DNA of 28,163 nucleotides from Oscillospiraceae bacterium (lineage in GTDB: Bacteria; Bacillota; Clostridia; Oscillospirales; Ruminococcaceae), in assembly GCA_009776345.1 (NCBI GenBank), contig WRLS01000005.1:1-28163 (forward strand), given 5' to 3'. The notes beneath the pieces are model-generated. The model made no database searches, had not been told where the DNA came from, and saw only the letters and a program-made list of their open reading frames with translations. Every line of letters begins with the position of its first letter. Positions within the stretch are counted from its first letter, which is position 1. The translations under genes were made by a program, and so were the position numbers. Below are positions 7,797-15,227 of the stretch, piece by piece.

Positions 7797-8306
7797 GTGA
7801 TGGGATTTTCCGGTATCCCGCAATATAACAGCGTTTTCCCTGCGGGCGGATACAGCGGCGCGGATTATGCCGGCCATCCCGCCGAGGATGTGTTCGAAGC
7901 CCTCGATGCGGTGTTGTTCCCCGCCGGGCCCCAAGAACCTGACAGATGGGGCGGGCAAAAAAATACACAGCCTTGCAAAGCCTGTGACAGCCGCCGCTAT
8001 TTTGACGTTTCGAACGACCCCGGGGTCTCCTTTAAAACGCCGACAAAAATATCGCCGGAGGCCGCCGCAAGCGCGGTAAGGGCGCATGAAAATGAGCATA
8101 TTGTAAACGAGAAGGCTAACGCACAGCGGAGCGGCGGCGAAGTAATTTCCCAGAGCGTGTCTATCCGTACATCCGTATGCCCGGAGTGTAAAAAGGTTTA
8201 TGTTTCGGGGGGCGAAGCAAGGACGACTGTCAGATACGGCTCCGACGCGAAAGAAAAGCCCGAATCCGACGCTATGGTCGGAAAAAACATGAATATCGTT
8301 GCGTAA
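7797..8306 (+). CDS. SprA-related HExxH protein (putative metalloprotease)
   Basis: The 169-residue protein matches what I know of the SprA-related family, annotated as putative metalloproteases. The core is HENEH (97-101, an HExxH zinc motif) with Glu105 four residues later, followed by a Gly-Gly-Glu-Val segment, CPEC (128-131) and a VSGGEARTTVRY segment. A second CxxC (CKAC, 60-63) lies before the core, so a zinc or iron site built from the two cysteine pairs is plausible. The N-terminal 55 residues are Gly/Pro/Tyr-rich with no signal peptide. GTG at 7797 is best spaced (7 bases) from AAAGGGGGG; ATG at 7800 is an alternative. It is a single gene with a strong promoter, convergent with the aldolase at 8330-9178. 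Proteolysis has not been shown by anything in the sequence. Confidence 0.7.
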   Translation: MMGFSGIPQYNSVFPAGGYSGADYAGHPAEDVFEALDAVLFPAGPQEPDRWGGQKNTQPCKACDSRRYFDVSNDPGVSFKTPTKISPEAAASAVRAHENEHIVNEKANAQRSGGEVISQSVSIRTSVCPECKKVYVSGGEARTTVRYGSDAKEKPESDAMVGKNMNIVA

Positions 8307-8329
8307 CTTCGCATTAACCCAAACTTATT

Positions 8330-9178
8330 CTATTTGATTATATATCCACCGCAAACGGCGATCCGTTCTTTTACGGCTCGCCGTACTTTTTCGCGCCCTG
8401 CCGCGCAGTATTCTTTTGGGTCAATTATATTCGGGTTTTCGGCAAGGCAGCTTCTTACACCTTCAGTGAATGCCGCGCGCAGTTCAGTCGCGAAATTTAC
8501 CTTACAGATGCCCTCGCGGATACATTCGCGGACCGCTTTATCCCCCAAGCCCGACGCGCCGTGCAGTACAAGCGGCACATCGACAGCATCGCGGATTTTT
8601 TTCAGCACGGCGATGTCAAGCTTCGGGACGATATCGTATACGCCATGCGCGGTCCCTATCGCAACCGCAAGGGACGAAACCCCGGTGCGCTTTACAAACT
8701 CCCCCGCTTTTTCAGGGTCGGTATAACCGCCGGTGCCGCCGCCCATCCCGTCCTCCTTGCCGCCTATCTCCCCAAGCTCCCCCTCTACCGGGATATCGTT
8801 TTGTGCGCCGATGTTTGCCACGCGGGCAGTCAGCGCGATATTTTCTTCATACGCAAGGCGCGAGCCGTCAATCATAACTGATGTATACCCGCCGCGTATA
8901 GCACGTAAAGCTAAATCATAGCTATCGCCGTGATCTAAATGTATTGCCACGGGTATAGGCGAATTATCGGCAAGCGCCGCGGCAACAGCGCGGTACAACT
9001 CTAACTGCGCGTAACGGAGCGTCCCCGGGGTCGTTTGCAGGATTACCGGCGCGCCAAGCTCCTCGGCGGCGGCGATGACAGCCTGTGCCATTTCCATATT
9101 CTCAATGTTAAACGCGCCCACTGCGTAACCCTTCGCCTGCGCGTCCGCGAGCATATGCCGTGTCGTTGTCAAAGGCAT
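8330..9178 (-). CDS. Class II ketose-bisphosphate aldolase, GatY/KbaY type
   Basis: The 282-residue protein is a zinc aldolase with HLDHGDSYD (Asp82, His83), EGELGEIGGKEDG (Glu134), IGTAHGVY (His178), VLHGASG (His206) and the phosphate-binding KVNFATELR. The SYDLA, YTSVMIDGS and C-terminal DPKEY...GREKV...CGG features resemble tagatose-1,6-bisphosphate aldolases more than the Fba at 328-1191. It begins 4 bases after the galE stop, with AAAGGGGTG as ribosome site, so the two form an operon. That context favours a role in galactose or tagatose sugar phosphates, but fructose-bisphosphate cleavage is not excluded. In-frame upstream codons lie inside galE and are not a plausible start. Confidence 0.85.
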   Translation of the reverse strand: MPLTTTRHMLADAQAKGYAVGAFNIENMEMAQAVIAAAEELGAPVILQTTPGTLRYAQLELYRAVAAALADNSPIPVAIHLDHGDSYDLALRAIRGGYTSVMIDGSRLAYEENIALTARVANIGAQNDIPVEGELGEIGGKEDGMGGGTGGYTDPEKAGEFVKRTGVSSLAVAIGTAHGVYDIVPKLDIAVLKKIRDAVDVPLVLHGASGLGDKAVRECIREGICKVNFATELRAAFTEGVRSCLAENPNIIDPKEYCAAGREKVRRAVKERIAVCGGYIIK

Positions 9179-9182
9179 TGCT

Positions 9183-10187
9183 TCACCCCTTTTGCAGCTT
9201 TTTTGCGTAATTCCAAGAATCACGGCACATCTCATCCAAGCCGATCGCGGCTTCCCATCCCAAAAGCCTTTTTGCCTTTGCCGGGTCGGCGCAGCACACC
9301 GCGGTGTCGCCCTCCCGGCGCGGCGCAATAACATAAGGCAGCTTTTTCCCGCACGCTTTTTCGTATGCCGCCAAAACCTCCAGCACACTGTAGCCCGTCC
9401 CCGTGCCGAGATTCACAGCTTCTGCTCCGGGATGGTTTTCCACATATTCCAGCGCCTTTATATGCCCCGCCGCAAGATCGGACACGTGCAGATAATCCCG
9501 CACTCCCGTACCGTCCGGCGTTTCGTAGTCATCACCGTAAACCTGCACCCGTGCCAATTTTCCCGATGCGACCTGCGCGATGTAAGGGACAAGGTTGTTC
9601 GGTATCCCGGTCGGGTCCTCGCCCAGCAGTCCTGACGGATGCGCCCCAATCGGGTTAAAATAACGCAGCAGCGCAATGCCCCACTTCGGGTCAGCGGCGG
9701 CGATGTCGGTAAGGATCCGCTCTATCATCACCTTTGTCATGCCGTAAGGATTTATCGCGGAGACGGCGTCATCTTCCCTGAAAGGCCCGCCCGTGCCTGC
9801 ACCATAAACAGTCGCGGAGGATGAAAACGCCATTTTCTTACATCCGTGCGCTGCCATCACGCGGCACAGGCACAGCGTGCCGGACACATTATTATAATAA
9901 TAATCCATCGGGACCCGCACAGACTCGCCGACTGCCTTCAGCCCCGCGAAGTGTACAACAGCACTGATTTTATGCGCGGTAAAAATATTATGCAGGGCAG
10001 CTTCGCTCAGAATATCATCACTATATACGGTAACGCTTTTGCCGGTTATTTGCCCGATTTTTTTTATGACATCGGGGCTTGAGTTAGAGAAGTTGTCGAC
10101 GATGATAACTTCCTCACCTTTGTTTAAAAGCTCCACGCAGGTATGGCTGCCTATATAACCCGCGCCGCCCGTCACTAAAATTGCCAT
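9183..10187 (-). CDS. galE: UDP-glucose 4-epimerase
   Basis: GalE interconverts UDP-galactose and UDP-glucose in the Leloir pathway and in making surface polysaccharides. The 334-residue length is typical. The NAD-binding Rossmann motif TGGAGYIGSH is at residues 6-15, Ser124 lies in FSSSATVYG, and the catalytic Tyr148-x3-Lys152 pair is in INPYGMTK. GGGGGTG precedes the ATG by a few bases. It is the first gene of a two-gene operon with the GatY-like aldolase. No galK or galT is in the window. Confidence 0.95.
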   Translation of the reverse strand: MAILVTGGAGYIGSHTCVELLNKGEEVIIVDNFSNSSPDVIKKIGQITGKSVTVYSDDILSEAALHNIFTAHKISAVVHFAGLKAVGESVRVPMDYYYNNVSGTLCLCRVMAAHGCKKMAFSSSATVYGAGTGGPFREDDAVSAINPYGMTKVMIERILTDIAAADPKWGIALLRYFNPIGAHPSGLLGEDPTGIPNNLVPYIAQVASGKLARVQVYGDDYETPDGTGVRDYLHVSDLAAGHIKALEYVENHPGAEAVNLGTGTGYSVLEVLAAYEKACGKKLPYVIAPRREGDTAVCCADPAKAKRLLGWEAAIGLDEMCRDSWNYAKKLQKG

Positions 10188-10325
10188 GATGGCACCCCCA
10201 AATTTTTTTCCTTCTTAAATCCCGGGTCCTAAAACCTAAATCCCATGCCTTCATAATACCATTTATCTATAATATATGACAGTGTACAAAGTTGCTTTTA
10301 TATGGCATAATGTTACTAAACTACT
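10188..10325. other. Intergenic gap upstream of galE
   Basis: No gene. A degenerate CCTAAAT/CCTAAAA heptamer run lies at 10216-10244. AT-rich sequence at 10253-10300 probably contains the minus-strand galE promoter, but no pair of boxes with good spacing stands out. Confidence 0.5.
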
Positions 10326-10554
10326 AGTTTCGCAGTGCAGGGAAATGTGAAATGCAAAAACCATACCTCGTGCCTGCAATATCCTCAGTTCTTTTTATAG
10401 CTGCCCAAGCGCGCTCCGCGACGCATTATTTACTTTCTTTTTGTCCCGCCAAAAAGAAAGTAACAAAGAAAAACGCGGCTCAGGGGGCTGGGGCGGCGCG
10501 GAGCGCCGCAGGATTAAGGTTTTAGGATTGAGGATTTAGGAAGGGAAGGAATTT

Positions 10555-10630
10555 GTAGGGTCGGGGTTCCATCCCCGACCGCGGATATTCGACTGGGCTT
10601 TGACGGTCGGGCATGGAAGCCCGACCCTAC
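10555..10630. repeat. Double hairpin inside repeat copy 1
   Basis: Outer arms GTAGGGTCGGG (10555-10565) and CCCGACCCTAC (10620-10630) are perfectly complementary. Each arm also folds on itself (GGTCGGGG/TCCCCGACC and GGTCGGGC/GCCCGACC). It is absent from the inverted copy at 24550-25307, so it looks like a later insertion. Confidence 0.6.
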
Positions 10631-10655
10631 CCTATAACCTAAAACCTGCCGAAGG

Positions 10656-10701
10656 CAAAACACCCGTTCCACTCTCTTTAAAAAAGAGGGTAAGGCTACA
10701 A
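10656..10701. repeat. Solo arm of the CAAAACACCC element family
   Basis: CAAAACACCCGT (10656-10667) is followed by a segment (10669-10701) nearly identical to 5652-5684, including TTTAAAAAAGAGGGTAAGG. Only one arm is present, which suggests a truncated or partly deleted insertion into the larger repeat. Confidence 0.6.
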
Positions 10702-11119
10702 AAGCAAGCAGGCACAAACCTAAAAATAAGGAGCGACGCCCGGAAGCGCCCGCGCACGTAATAACAGCGGAAAAGTCTTTGATTTCCCTTTTTCCTAATA
10801 CCTTTTTCTGCGTTCGAGACCTGGAGCTCGGCTCGGCTGAGCGATTGGGCGGATTATAGGACAAAGCATATGACGTGCGCGATGAAAGGCACGAAGCTAT
10901 GCGATTTGTCGAAATGGGGGTTCGGGGTCTCCCCGGCGCGTTTTGGTTACTTTGCCGCGTTGCAAAGTAACTGCCCCCGCGGCATGAGCGGTTGGGCTGT
11001 GCGTAGCTAAAAAAAGAAGTAAACGCGCTGTAGGCACAAAGCACAGGACTAGCATTTCACATCCTAGATTAACTGCGAAACTCGTATAATCAAGAAAGAT
11101 GATGTAAGGTGGTTTTGTC

Positions 11120-11911
11120 ATGCGCAAGGATATCATGCTCCGCAATTTAAGCTTCCGGGACATCAACCCCCTTACATTGGGCGCGCAAAAATGCGCGGCG
11201 GGGCATAGCTGGGGGCCGTCGCTGCGCAGTTATTTTTTACTGCATTATGTGTTTTCAGGGAGCGGTGTATTTTCCACCCCGCGCGGGGCGAAAACAATCA
11301 CACAGGGGCAGCTTTTCGTGATCCGCCCGGACGAGCTATGCTCTTACAAAGCCGATGGCATAAACCCCTGGCATTATTGCTGGGTCGGGTTTGAAAGCGC
11401 CGGGCCGCTTGGCGATATTTTAGCCGATGACTGTTACGACGCGCCACAGTGCGGGCCGCTGTTCTATTCCCTGCCCGACACGGCAAGCACGGAGTCGCGC
11501 CCGGAATGGTTTGTCTGCGGGCGGATCTACGAGATCCTCTCGCGCTTGGGCGCCCCGGAAAACGAAAAGCCCGGCGGGCCTGCACATTATGTACGGATGG
11601 CTTGCAACTACATCGAAAGCCAATATATGGAAAATATCACGGTCGCGGGCATTGCCGCATTGCTTAATTTAAACCGCAGTTATTTCAGCAAGATTTTCCG
11701 CCGCCATATGGGCAAATCGCCGCAGGATTATCTGGTGGATTTCAGATTGCGGAAGGCGGCGGAGCTTCTCCCGGGCAGCGGGCTTACATCGGGCGAGGTG
11801 GCGCGGATGGTCGGGTACGCGGACGAGCTGAATTTCTCCCGTATGTTCAAAAGGAAATTTGGTATGCCACCCACGCGATTTAGACGCCCACAAACTGCGT
11901 CATGTAAATAA
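11120..11911 (+). CDS. AraC-family transcriptional regulator
   Basis: The 263-residue protein has an N-terminal cupin-like sensing domain (about residues 20-150; note the RPDELCSYKADG stretch typical of arabinose-binding folds) and a C-terminal double helix-turn-helix (about 160-258) with LNLNRSYFSKIFRRHMGKSP and the second-helix signature GYADELNFSRMFKRKFGMPP. It is a cytoplasmic DNA-binding regulator, probably responding to a sugar or other small ligand. AAGGTGG at 11106-11112 fits the ATG. A TATAAT at 11085-11090 lies at the edge of the repeat element, without a good -35. The cDPG-synthetase-like gene follows on the same strand with its own promoter. The target genes are unknown; it could control that gene or act elsewhere. 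Confidence 0.88.
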   Translation: MRKDIMLRNLSFRDINPLTLGAQKCAAGHSWGPSLRSYFLLHYVFSGSGVFSTPRGAKTITQGQLFVIRPDELCSYKADGINPWHYCWVGFESAGPLGDILADDCYDAPQCGPLFYSLPDTASTESRPEWFVCGRIYEILSRLGAPENEKPGGPAHYVRMACNYIESQYMENITVAGIAALLNLNRSYFSKIFRRHMGKSPQDYLVDFRLRKAAELLPGSGLTSGEVARMVGYADELNFSRMFKRKFGMPPTRFRRPQTASCK

Positions 11912-11919
11912 ATTCATAT

Positions 11920-11937
11920 TTTATGCATAAATATTCG
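11920..11937 (+). promoter_or_regulatory. Palindrome with an arginine-repressor-box-like half
   Basis: TTTATGCATAAA (11920-11931) is a perfect 12-base palindrome ending 15 bases before the -35 box. The overlapping TGCATAAATATTCG (11924-11937) agrees with the ArgR box consensus TGAATWWWWATTCA at 12 of 14 positions. That would fit an operator for the following gene and possibly the arginine cluster, but one AT-rich match in a window this size is weak evidence. Confidence 0.3.
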
Positions 11938-11946
11938 GAAAACCCC

Positions 11947-11975
11947 TTGCTTTTTCCCCTGCCATAGTATATAAT
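11947..11975 (+). promoter_or_regulatory. Promoter of the cDPG-synthetase-like gene
   Basis: TTGCTT (11947-11952) and a perfect TATAAT (11970-11975) are 17 bases apart. The coding start follows 30 bases after the -10 box, with AAAGGGGAG as ribosome site. Confidence 0.75.
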
Positions 11976-12005
11976 GATAAGAAATACATTAAAGGGGAGA
12001 TTTAC

Positions 12006-13343
12006 ATGGCACAACGCAAGGTAATAATAATCGGCGCGGCGGGGCGCGATTTCCACAACTTCAACACATTTTACCGGGACAACCCGGACTACAGGGTAGC
12101 CGCGTTTACGGCGGCGCAGATACCGGATATCGCGGGGCGCAAGTATCCTGCGGCGCTGGCGGGCGAATTGTATCCCGACGGTATCCCGATTTATGAGCAA
12201 ACCGAGCTTACGCGTTTAATCCGTGAATTAGGCGCGGACGAATGTGTGTTCTCCTACAGCGATGTACCGTATAAAACCGTGATGGGCATAGGCGCACAGG
12301 TGAACGCCGCGGGCGCGGATTTCACAATGATGGGCTATAAAAATACGATGGTCAAAAGCGTAAAGCCTGTGATCGCCGTCGGTGCCGTGCGTACCGGCTG
12401 CGGAAAAAGCCAGACCACCCGCAGGATCGCCGAAGTATTGATGGCGGCGGGGCTGAAGGTTATCGCAATCCGCCACCCGATGCCCTACGGCGACCTGGAG
12501 GCACAAAAAGTCCAGCGCTTCGCCGAGATCAGCGACTTGGCAAAACATAATTGCACAATTGAGGAGATGGAGGAGTACGAGCCGCATATCGCGCGCGGCA
12601 ATGTCATCTATGCCGGCGTGGATTACGAAGCGATTTTGCGCGCGGCGGAAAACGACCCGGACGGCTGTGATGTCATCCTATGGGACGGCGGCAACAACGA
12701 CTTCCCGTTCTACAACCCCGACTTGACGGTCACTGTCGTTGACCCGCACAGGCCCGGGCATGAGCTTTCCTATTACCCCGGGGAAACGACATTGAGGATG
12801 GCGGATGTTGTAGTGATAAACAAAATCGACAGCGCGGACTTCGACGACATTCAAACAGTGAGGGCGAGCATTGAAAAAGTAAACCCATCGGCAACCGTTG
12901 TAGACGCGGCGTCTACCATCAGCGTTGATAAGCCGGAAGCCATAAAAGGCAAGCGCGTGCTTGTAGTTGAGGACGGCCCGACACTCACACACGGAGAGAT
13001 GAAAATCGGCGCGGGGATCGTGGCGGCAAAACGCTTCGGCGCGGCTGAAATCATCGACCCAAGGCCATACGCGGTGGGTTCACTTGCCCGGACATTCGAA
13101 ATCTATCCCGGCATCGGCTGCCTTCTCCCGGCGATGGGCTACGGCGAGCAGCAGATGAAGGATCTGGCGCAAACAATCGCAAATACAGATTGCGACAGCG
13201 TCGTTATCGCAACCCCGATCGACCTTGGCCGCGTGATAAAAATCGACAAGCCCAACACGCGCGTGGAATATGCCTTGCAGGAAATCGGCAAGCCGGACAT
13301 GGAGGATATTCTGGCTGATTTCATTAAAACAGCACAATACTAA
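12006..13343 (+). CDS. Cyclic 2,3-diphosphoglycerate synthetase-like P-loop NTPase
   Basis: The 445-residue protein resembles the archaeal enzyme that closes 2,3-diphosphoglycerate into its cyclic form with ATP, and the bacterial homologues often annotated as GTPases. An N-terminal Rossmann-like domain (about 1-115, starting KVIIIGAAGRDFHNFN) precedes a P-loop GAVRTGCGKS (126-135), a WDGGNND acidic motif (226-232) and a G4-like NKID (272-275). Length is close to the archaeal protein's roughly 460. Cyclic diphosphoglycerate is a methanogen thermoprotectant, so the bacterial role is uncertain and may be different. The gene leads a plus-strand run into argC and has its own promoter. The stop codon TAA (13341-13343) lies inside an inverted-repeat element. 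The family call is fairly sure; the reaction is not. Confidence 0.75.
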   Translation: MAQRKVIIIGAAGRDFHNFNTFYRDNPDYRVAAFTAAQIPDIAGRKYPAALAGELYPDGIPIYEQTELTRLIRELGADECVFSYSDVPYKTVMGIGAQVNAAGADFTMMGYKNTMVKSVKPVIAVGAVRTGCGKSQTTRRIAEVLMAAGLKVIAIRHPMPYGDLEAQKVQRFAEISDLAKHNCTIEEMEEYEPHIARGNVIYAGVDYEAILRAAENDPDGCDVILWDGGNNDFPFYNPDLTVTVVDPHRPGHELSYYPGETTLRMADVVVINKIDSADFDDIQTVRASIEKVNPSATVVDAASTISVDKPEAIKGKRVLVVEDGPTLTHGEMKIGAGIVAAKRFGAAEIIDPRPYAVGSLARTFEIYPGIGCLLPAMGYGEQQMKDLAQTIANTDCDSVVIATPIDLGRVIKIDKPNTRVEYALQEIGKPDMEDILADFIKTAQY

Positions 13344-13438
13344 TTCCAATTGAAATGTCAACCAAAAAATCGCTCAAAAATCGCATATACGCAACGATTT
13401 TCGACCGATTTTTTGGGACATTTCTAACTGGAATAAGT
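13339..13438. repeat. 100-base MITE-like element, second copy of the 202-302 family
   Basis: The ends ACTAATTCCAATTGAAATGTC (13339-13359) and a near-complement (13417-13438) match the ACTnATTCCAAT ends at 202-302. An inner inverted pair CCAAAAAATCG/CGATTTTTTGG makes a long hairpin. The TAA stop of the upstream gene is inside the left end, so the insertion defined or replaced the original gene end. It may also weaken read-through toward argC. Confidence 0.7.
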
Positions 13439-13461
13439 ATAAACTGTAAAGGGTGATAGCG

Positions 13462-13638
13462 TTGTCAAGCAAATCGAATATTGGCAAATTATTATTGCTT
13501 GCCGGTTTTGTGTTTTGTATTCTGGGATTTATTTTCAGCCGTACAATTGGCTGGTATGCCGTGCCTGTATCATACCTCGCGGGGATTATTTTAATCATTG
13601 TGGGTTTGGTAATGCTTTTGTCCCGGCGGAAAAAATGA
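13462..13638 (+). CDS. Small two-helix membrane protein
   Basis: This 58-residue protein has two hydrophobic segments (about residues 8-25 and 34-53) separated by a short SRTIGW loop and ends in SRRKK, suggesting a cytoplasmic C-terminus. TTG at 13462 fits the AAAGGG ribosome site (13448-13453); an in-frame GTG at 13453 overlaps that site. It sits 16 bases before argC and after the inverted-repeat element, apparently co-directional. I do not recognise a family. It could be a real small membrane protein or a chance frame; the hydrophobic pattern and spacing favour real. Confidence 0.55.
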   Translation: MSSKSNIGKLLLLAGFVFCILGFIFSRTIGWYAVPVSYLAGIILIIVGLVMLLSRRKK

Positions 13639-13654
13639 GTGAAGGGTATATGAA

Positions 13655-14614
13655 ATGAGCGTGAAGGTTTTCATCGACGGTGCGGAGGGCACAACCGGCT
13701 TACGGCTTGCCGAGCGGCTTCAAAGCCGAAAGGATATCGAGCTTATGCCAATCGACACTAAGTTACGTAAGTTAGAGTCGGAACGCACGCGCCTATCGAA
13801 TCTGGCGGACGTGGTGTTTTTGTGCCTTCCCGACGCGCCCGCTAAAGAGGCGGCGGCGAAAATCACAAACCCCCGCACAAAAATAATCGACGCGTCCACC
13901 GCCCATCGGACTGCGCACGACTGGGTTTACGGGCTGCCGGAATTGTCGGCAGCCCACCGCTCGGCTGTGAAGGGCGCTGCGCACCTCGCAAACCCCGGTT
14001 GCTATGCTACGGGATTTATCGCGCTGGTTTACCCGCTGGTATGCGCGGGGATCGCGCCCGCGGATTATCCGTTCACCTGCACGGGGATCAGCGGTTACAG
14101 CGGCGCGGGGAAACCCATGATTGCCAAATACGAGGATACCGCACGCGCGGATTACTACAAATCCCCCCGCCAATACGCGCTGGGCTTATCGCACAAGCAC
14201 CTGCCGGAGATGCAAAAGCTGACCGGTATCACGAATCCGCCGCATTTCAGCCCGATAATATGCGATTTTTACGCGGGGATGACTGTAACGGTACCGCTGC
14301 TTTCGCGGCTGCTAAGCAAACCCATGAGCGCGAATAATTTACAGGAATATTACGCTGAGTATTACAATGGGCAAAGAGCTGTAAAAGTTATGGATTTCGG
14401 CGCGCAGGATGCAAGCGAAGGCGCGATGATTGACGCGAACGGCATCGCGGGATCCGATATCATGGAAATTTATGTTTGCGGAAATGATGAGCAGATATTG
14501 CCGATCGCGCGGCTTGACAACCTCGGCAAGGGCGCGTCCGGCGCGGCAATCCAAAACATGAACCTTGTGTGCGGCTTTGATGAGATGGAGGGCCTAGTCT
14601 GTGAGCTTAACTAA
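13655..14614 (+). CDS. argC: N-acetyl-gamma-glutamyl-phosphate reductase (short type)
   Basis: ArgC reduces N-acetylglutamyl-5-phosphate to the semialdehyde with NADPH, the third step of arginine synthesis. The 319-residue protein is the shorter type 2 form. It shows a NADP-binding DGAEGTTGLRL near the N-terminus (Gly9, Gly12, Gly15), the catalytic Cys116 in NPGCYATG, and the substrate-site region GYSGAGK. GAAGGG at 13641-13646 fits the ATG. It is the first recognised arginine gene of the cluster. An acetyltransferase gene starts inside its last 14 bases. Confidence 0.93.
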   Translation: MSVKVFIDGAEGTTGLRLAERLQSRKDIELMPIDTKLRKLESERTRLSNLADVVFLCLPDAPAKEAAAKITNPRTKIIDASTAHRTAHDWVYGLPELSAAHRSAVKGAAHLANPGCYATGFIALVYPLVCAGIAPADYPFTCTGISGYSGAGKPMIAKYEDTARADYYKSPRQYALGLSHKHLPEMQKLTGITNPPHFSPIICDFYAGMTVTVPLLSRLLSKPMSANNLQEYYAEYYNGQRAVKVMDFGAQDASEGAMIDANGIAGSDIMEIYVCGNDEQILPIARLDNLGKGASGAAIQNMNLVCGFDEMEGLVCELN

Positions 14615-15197
14615 CACGCCCCCACTAAAAACGCAAAGATTGCTATTAAGAAAGTTTGACGTAAATGATATTGAAGCCTTGTCTTCTATTTACAGCGACG
14701 AAGATGTAAACAAATATTTACCTATGTTTCCCTTAAAATCATTAGACGAAGCTTCGGCGTTTTTTAAAGAAAAATACGCCGAAATATATAACCAGCCGAC
14801 CGGTTACAAATATGCTGTTTGCCTAAAATCAAATAACATACCAATAGGCTATGTCAATCTCAGTATCGGCGGCGGTTACGATTTCGGCTATGGCTTAAAG
14901 AAAGAATTTTGGCATAATGGTATAACTACAGAAGCTTGCCTTGCGGTAGTTAATCTGCTGGGGAAAACCGATATACCGTTTATAACCGCAACTCATGATG
15001 TTAATAATCCGAGAAGCGGTAATGTAATGAAAAATATCGGAATGACTTATTGCTATTCGTATGAAGAACAATGGCAGCCGAAAGATATCCCTGTTATTTT
15101 TAGAATGTATCAACTTAATTTTGACGGACAAAATGACCGGGTGTTTAAAGAATATTGGGATAACTCAAAGATCCGTTTTGTTGAAAAAAATCTATAA
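14601..15197 (+). CDS. GNAT acetyltransferase, RimJ/RimL-like
   Basis: The 198-residue protein has the layout of the RimJ/Acetyltransf_3 branch of GNAT enzymes: TQRLLLRKFDVNDIEAL at the N-terminus, a central VNLSIGGGYDFGYGL strand pair, WHNGITTEACLAVVN in the acetyl-CoA region, and HDVNNPRSGNVMKNIGM near the end. The substrate is unknown. GTG at 14601 overlaps the argC stop by 14 bases, with GGAGGG upstream inside argC. The gene is visibly more AT-rich than argC and argJ on either side, which suggests recent insertion into the operon. The 30-base gap before argJ keeps it co-directional and probably co-transcribed. Confidence 0.85.
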   Translation: MSLTNTPPLKTQRLLLRKFDVNDIEALSSIYSDEDVNKYLPMFPLKSLDEASAFFKEKYAEIYNQPTGYKYAVCLKSNNIPIGYVNLSIGGGYDFGYGLKKEFWHNGITTEACLAVVNLLGKTDIPFITATHDVNNPRSGNVMKNIGMTYCYSYEEQWQPKDIPVIFRMYQLNFDGQNDRVFKEYWDNSKIRFVEKNL

Positions 15198-15227
15198 AAT
15201 TTTACAAACTCCATTGGAGGGCACAGC

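Larger units (their letters stand above)
10326..11082. repeat. ~757-base non-coding repeat, copy 1
   Basis: The ends carry matching inverted blocks: AGTTTCGCAGT (10326-10336) plus GTGAAATGC (10347-10355) on the left, and GCATTTCAC (11052-11060) plus ACTGCGAAACT (11072-11082) on the right. Inside are two strong palindromes: 14-base arms TTACTTTCTTTTTG/CAAAAAGAAAGTAA at 10430-10463, and GTTACTTTGC/GCAAAGTAAC at 10946-10971. A long colinear inverted copy occupies 24550-25307. The flanks 10424-10550 and 10732-11000 match that copy closely; the middle differs, holding the hairpins at 10555-10630 and the element arm at 10656-10701. Open frames inside show no recognisable protein. Confidence 0.75.

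Noticed and set aside
10514..11044. Minus-strand open frame of 176 codons in repeat copy 1, with the peptide YFATRQSNQNAPGRPRT also readable at 24561-24767 in copy 2
   Set aside because: The similarity follows from the shared repeat DNA. The frames differ in start, end and continuation between copies, and the composition is unlike the real genes here.
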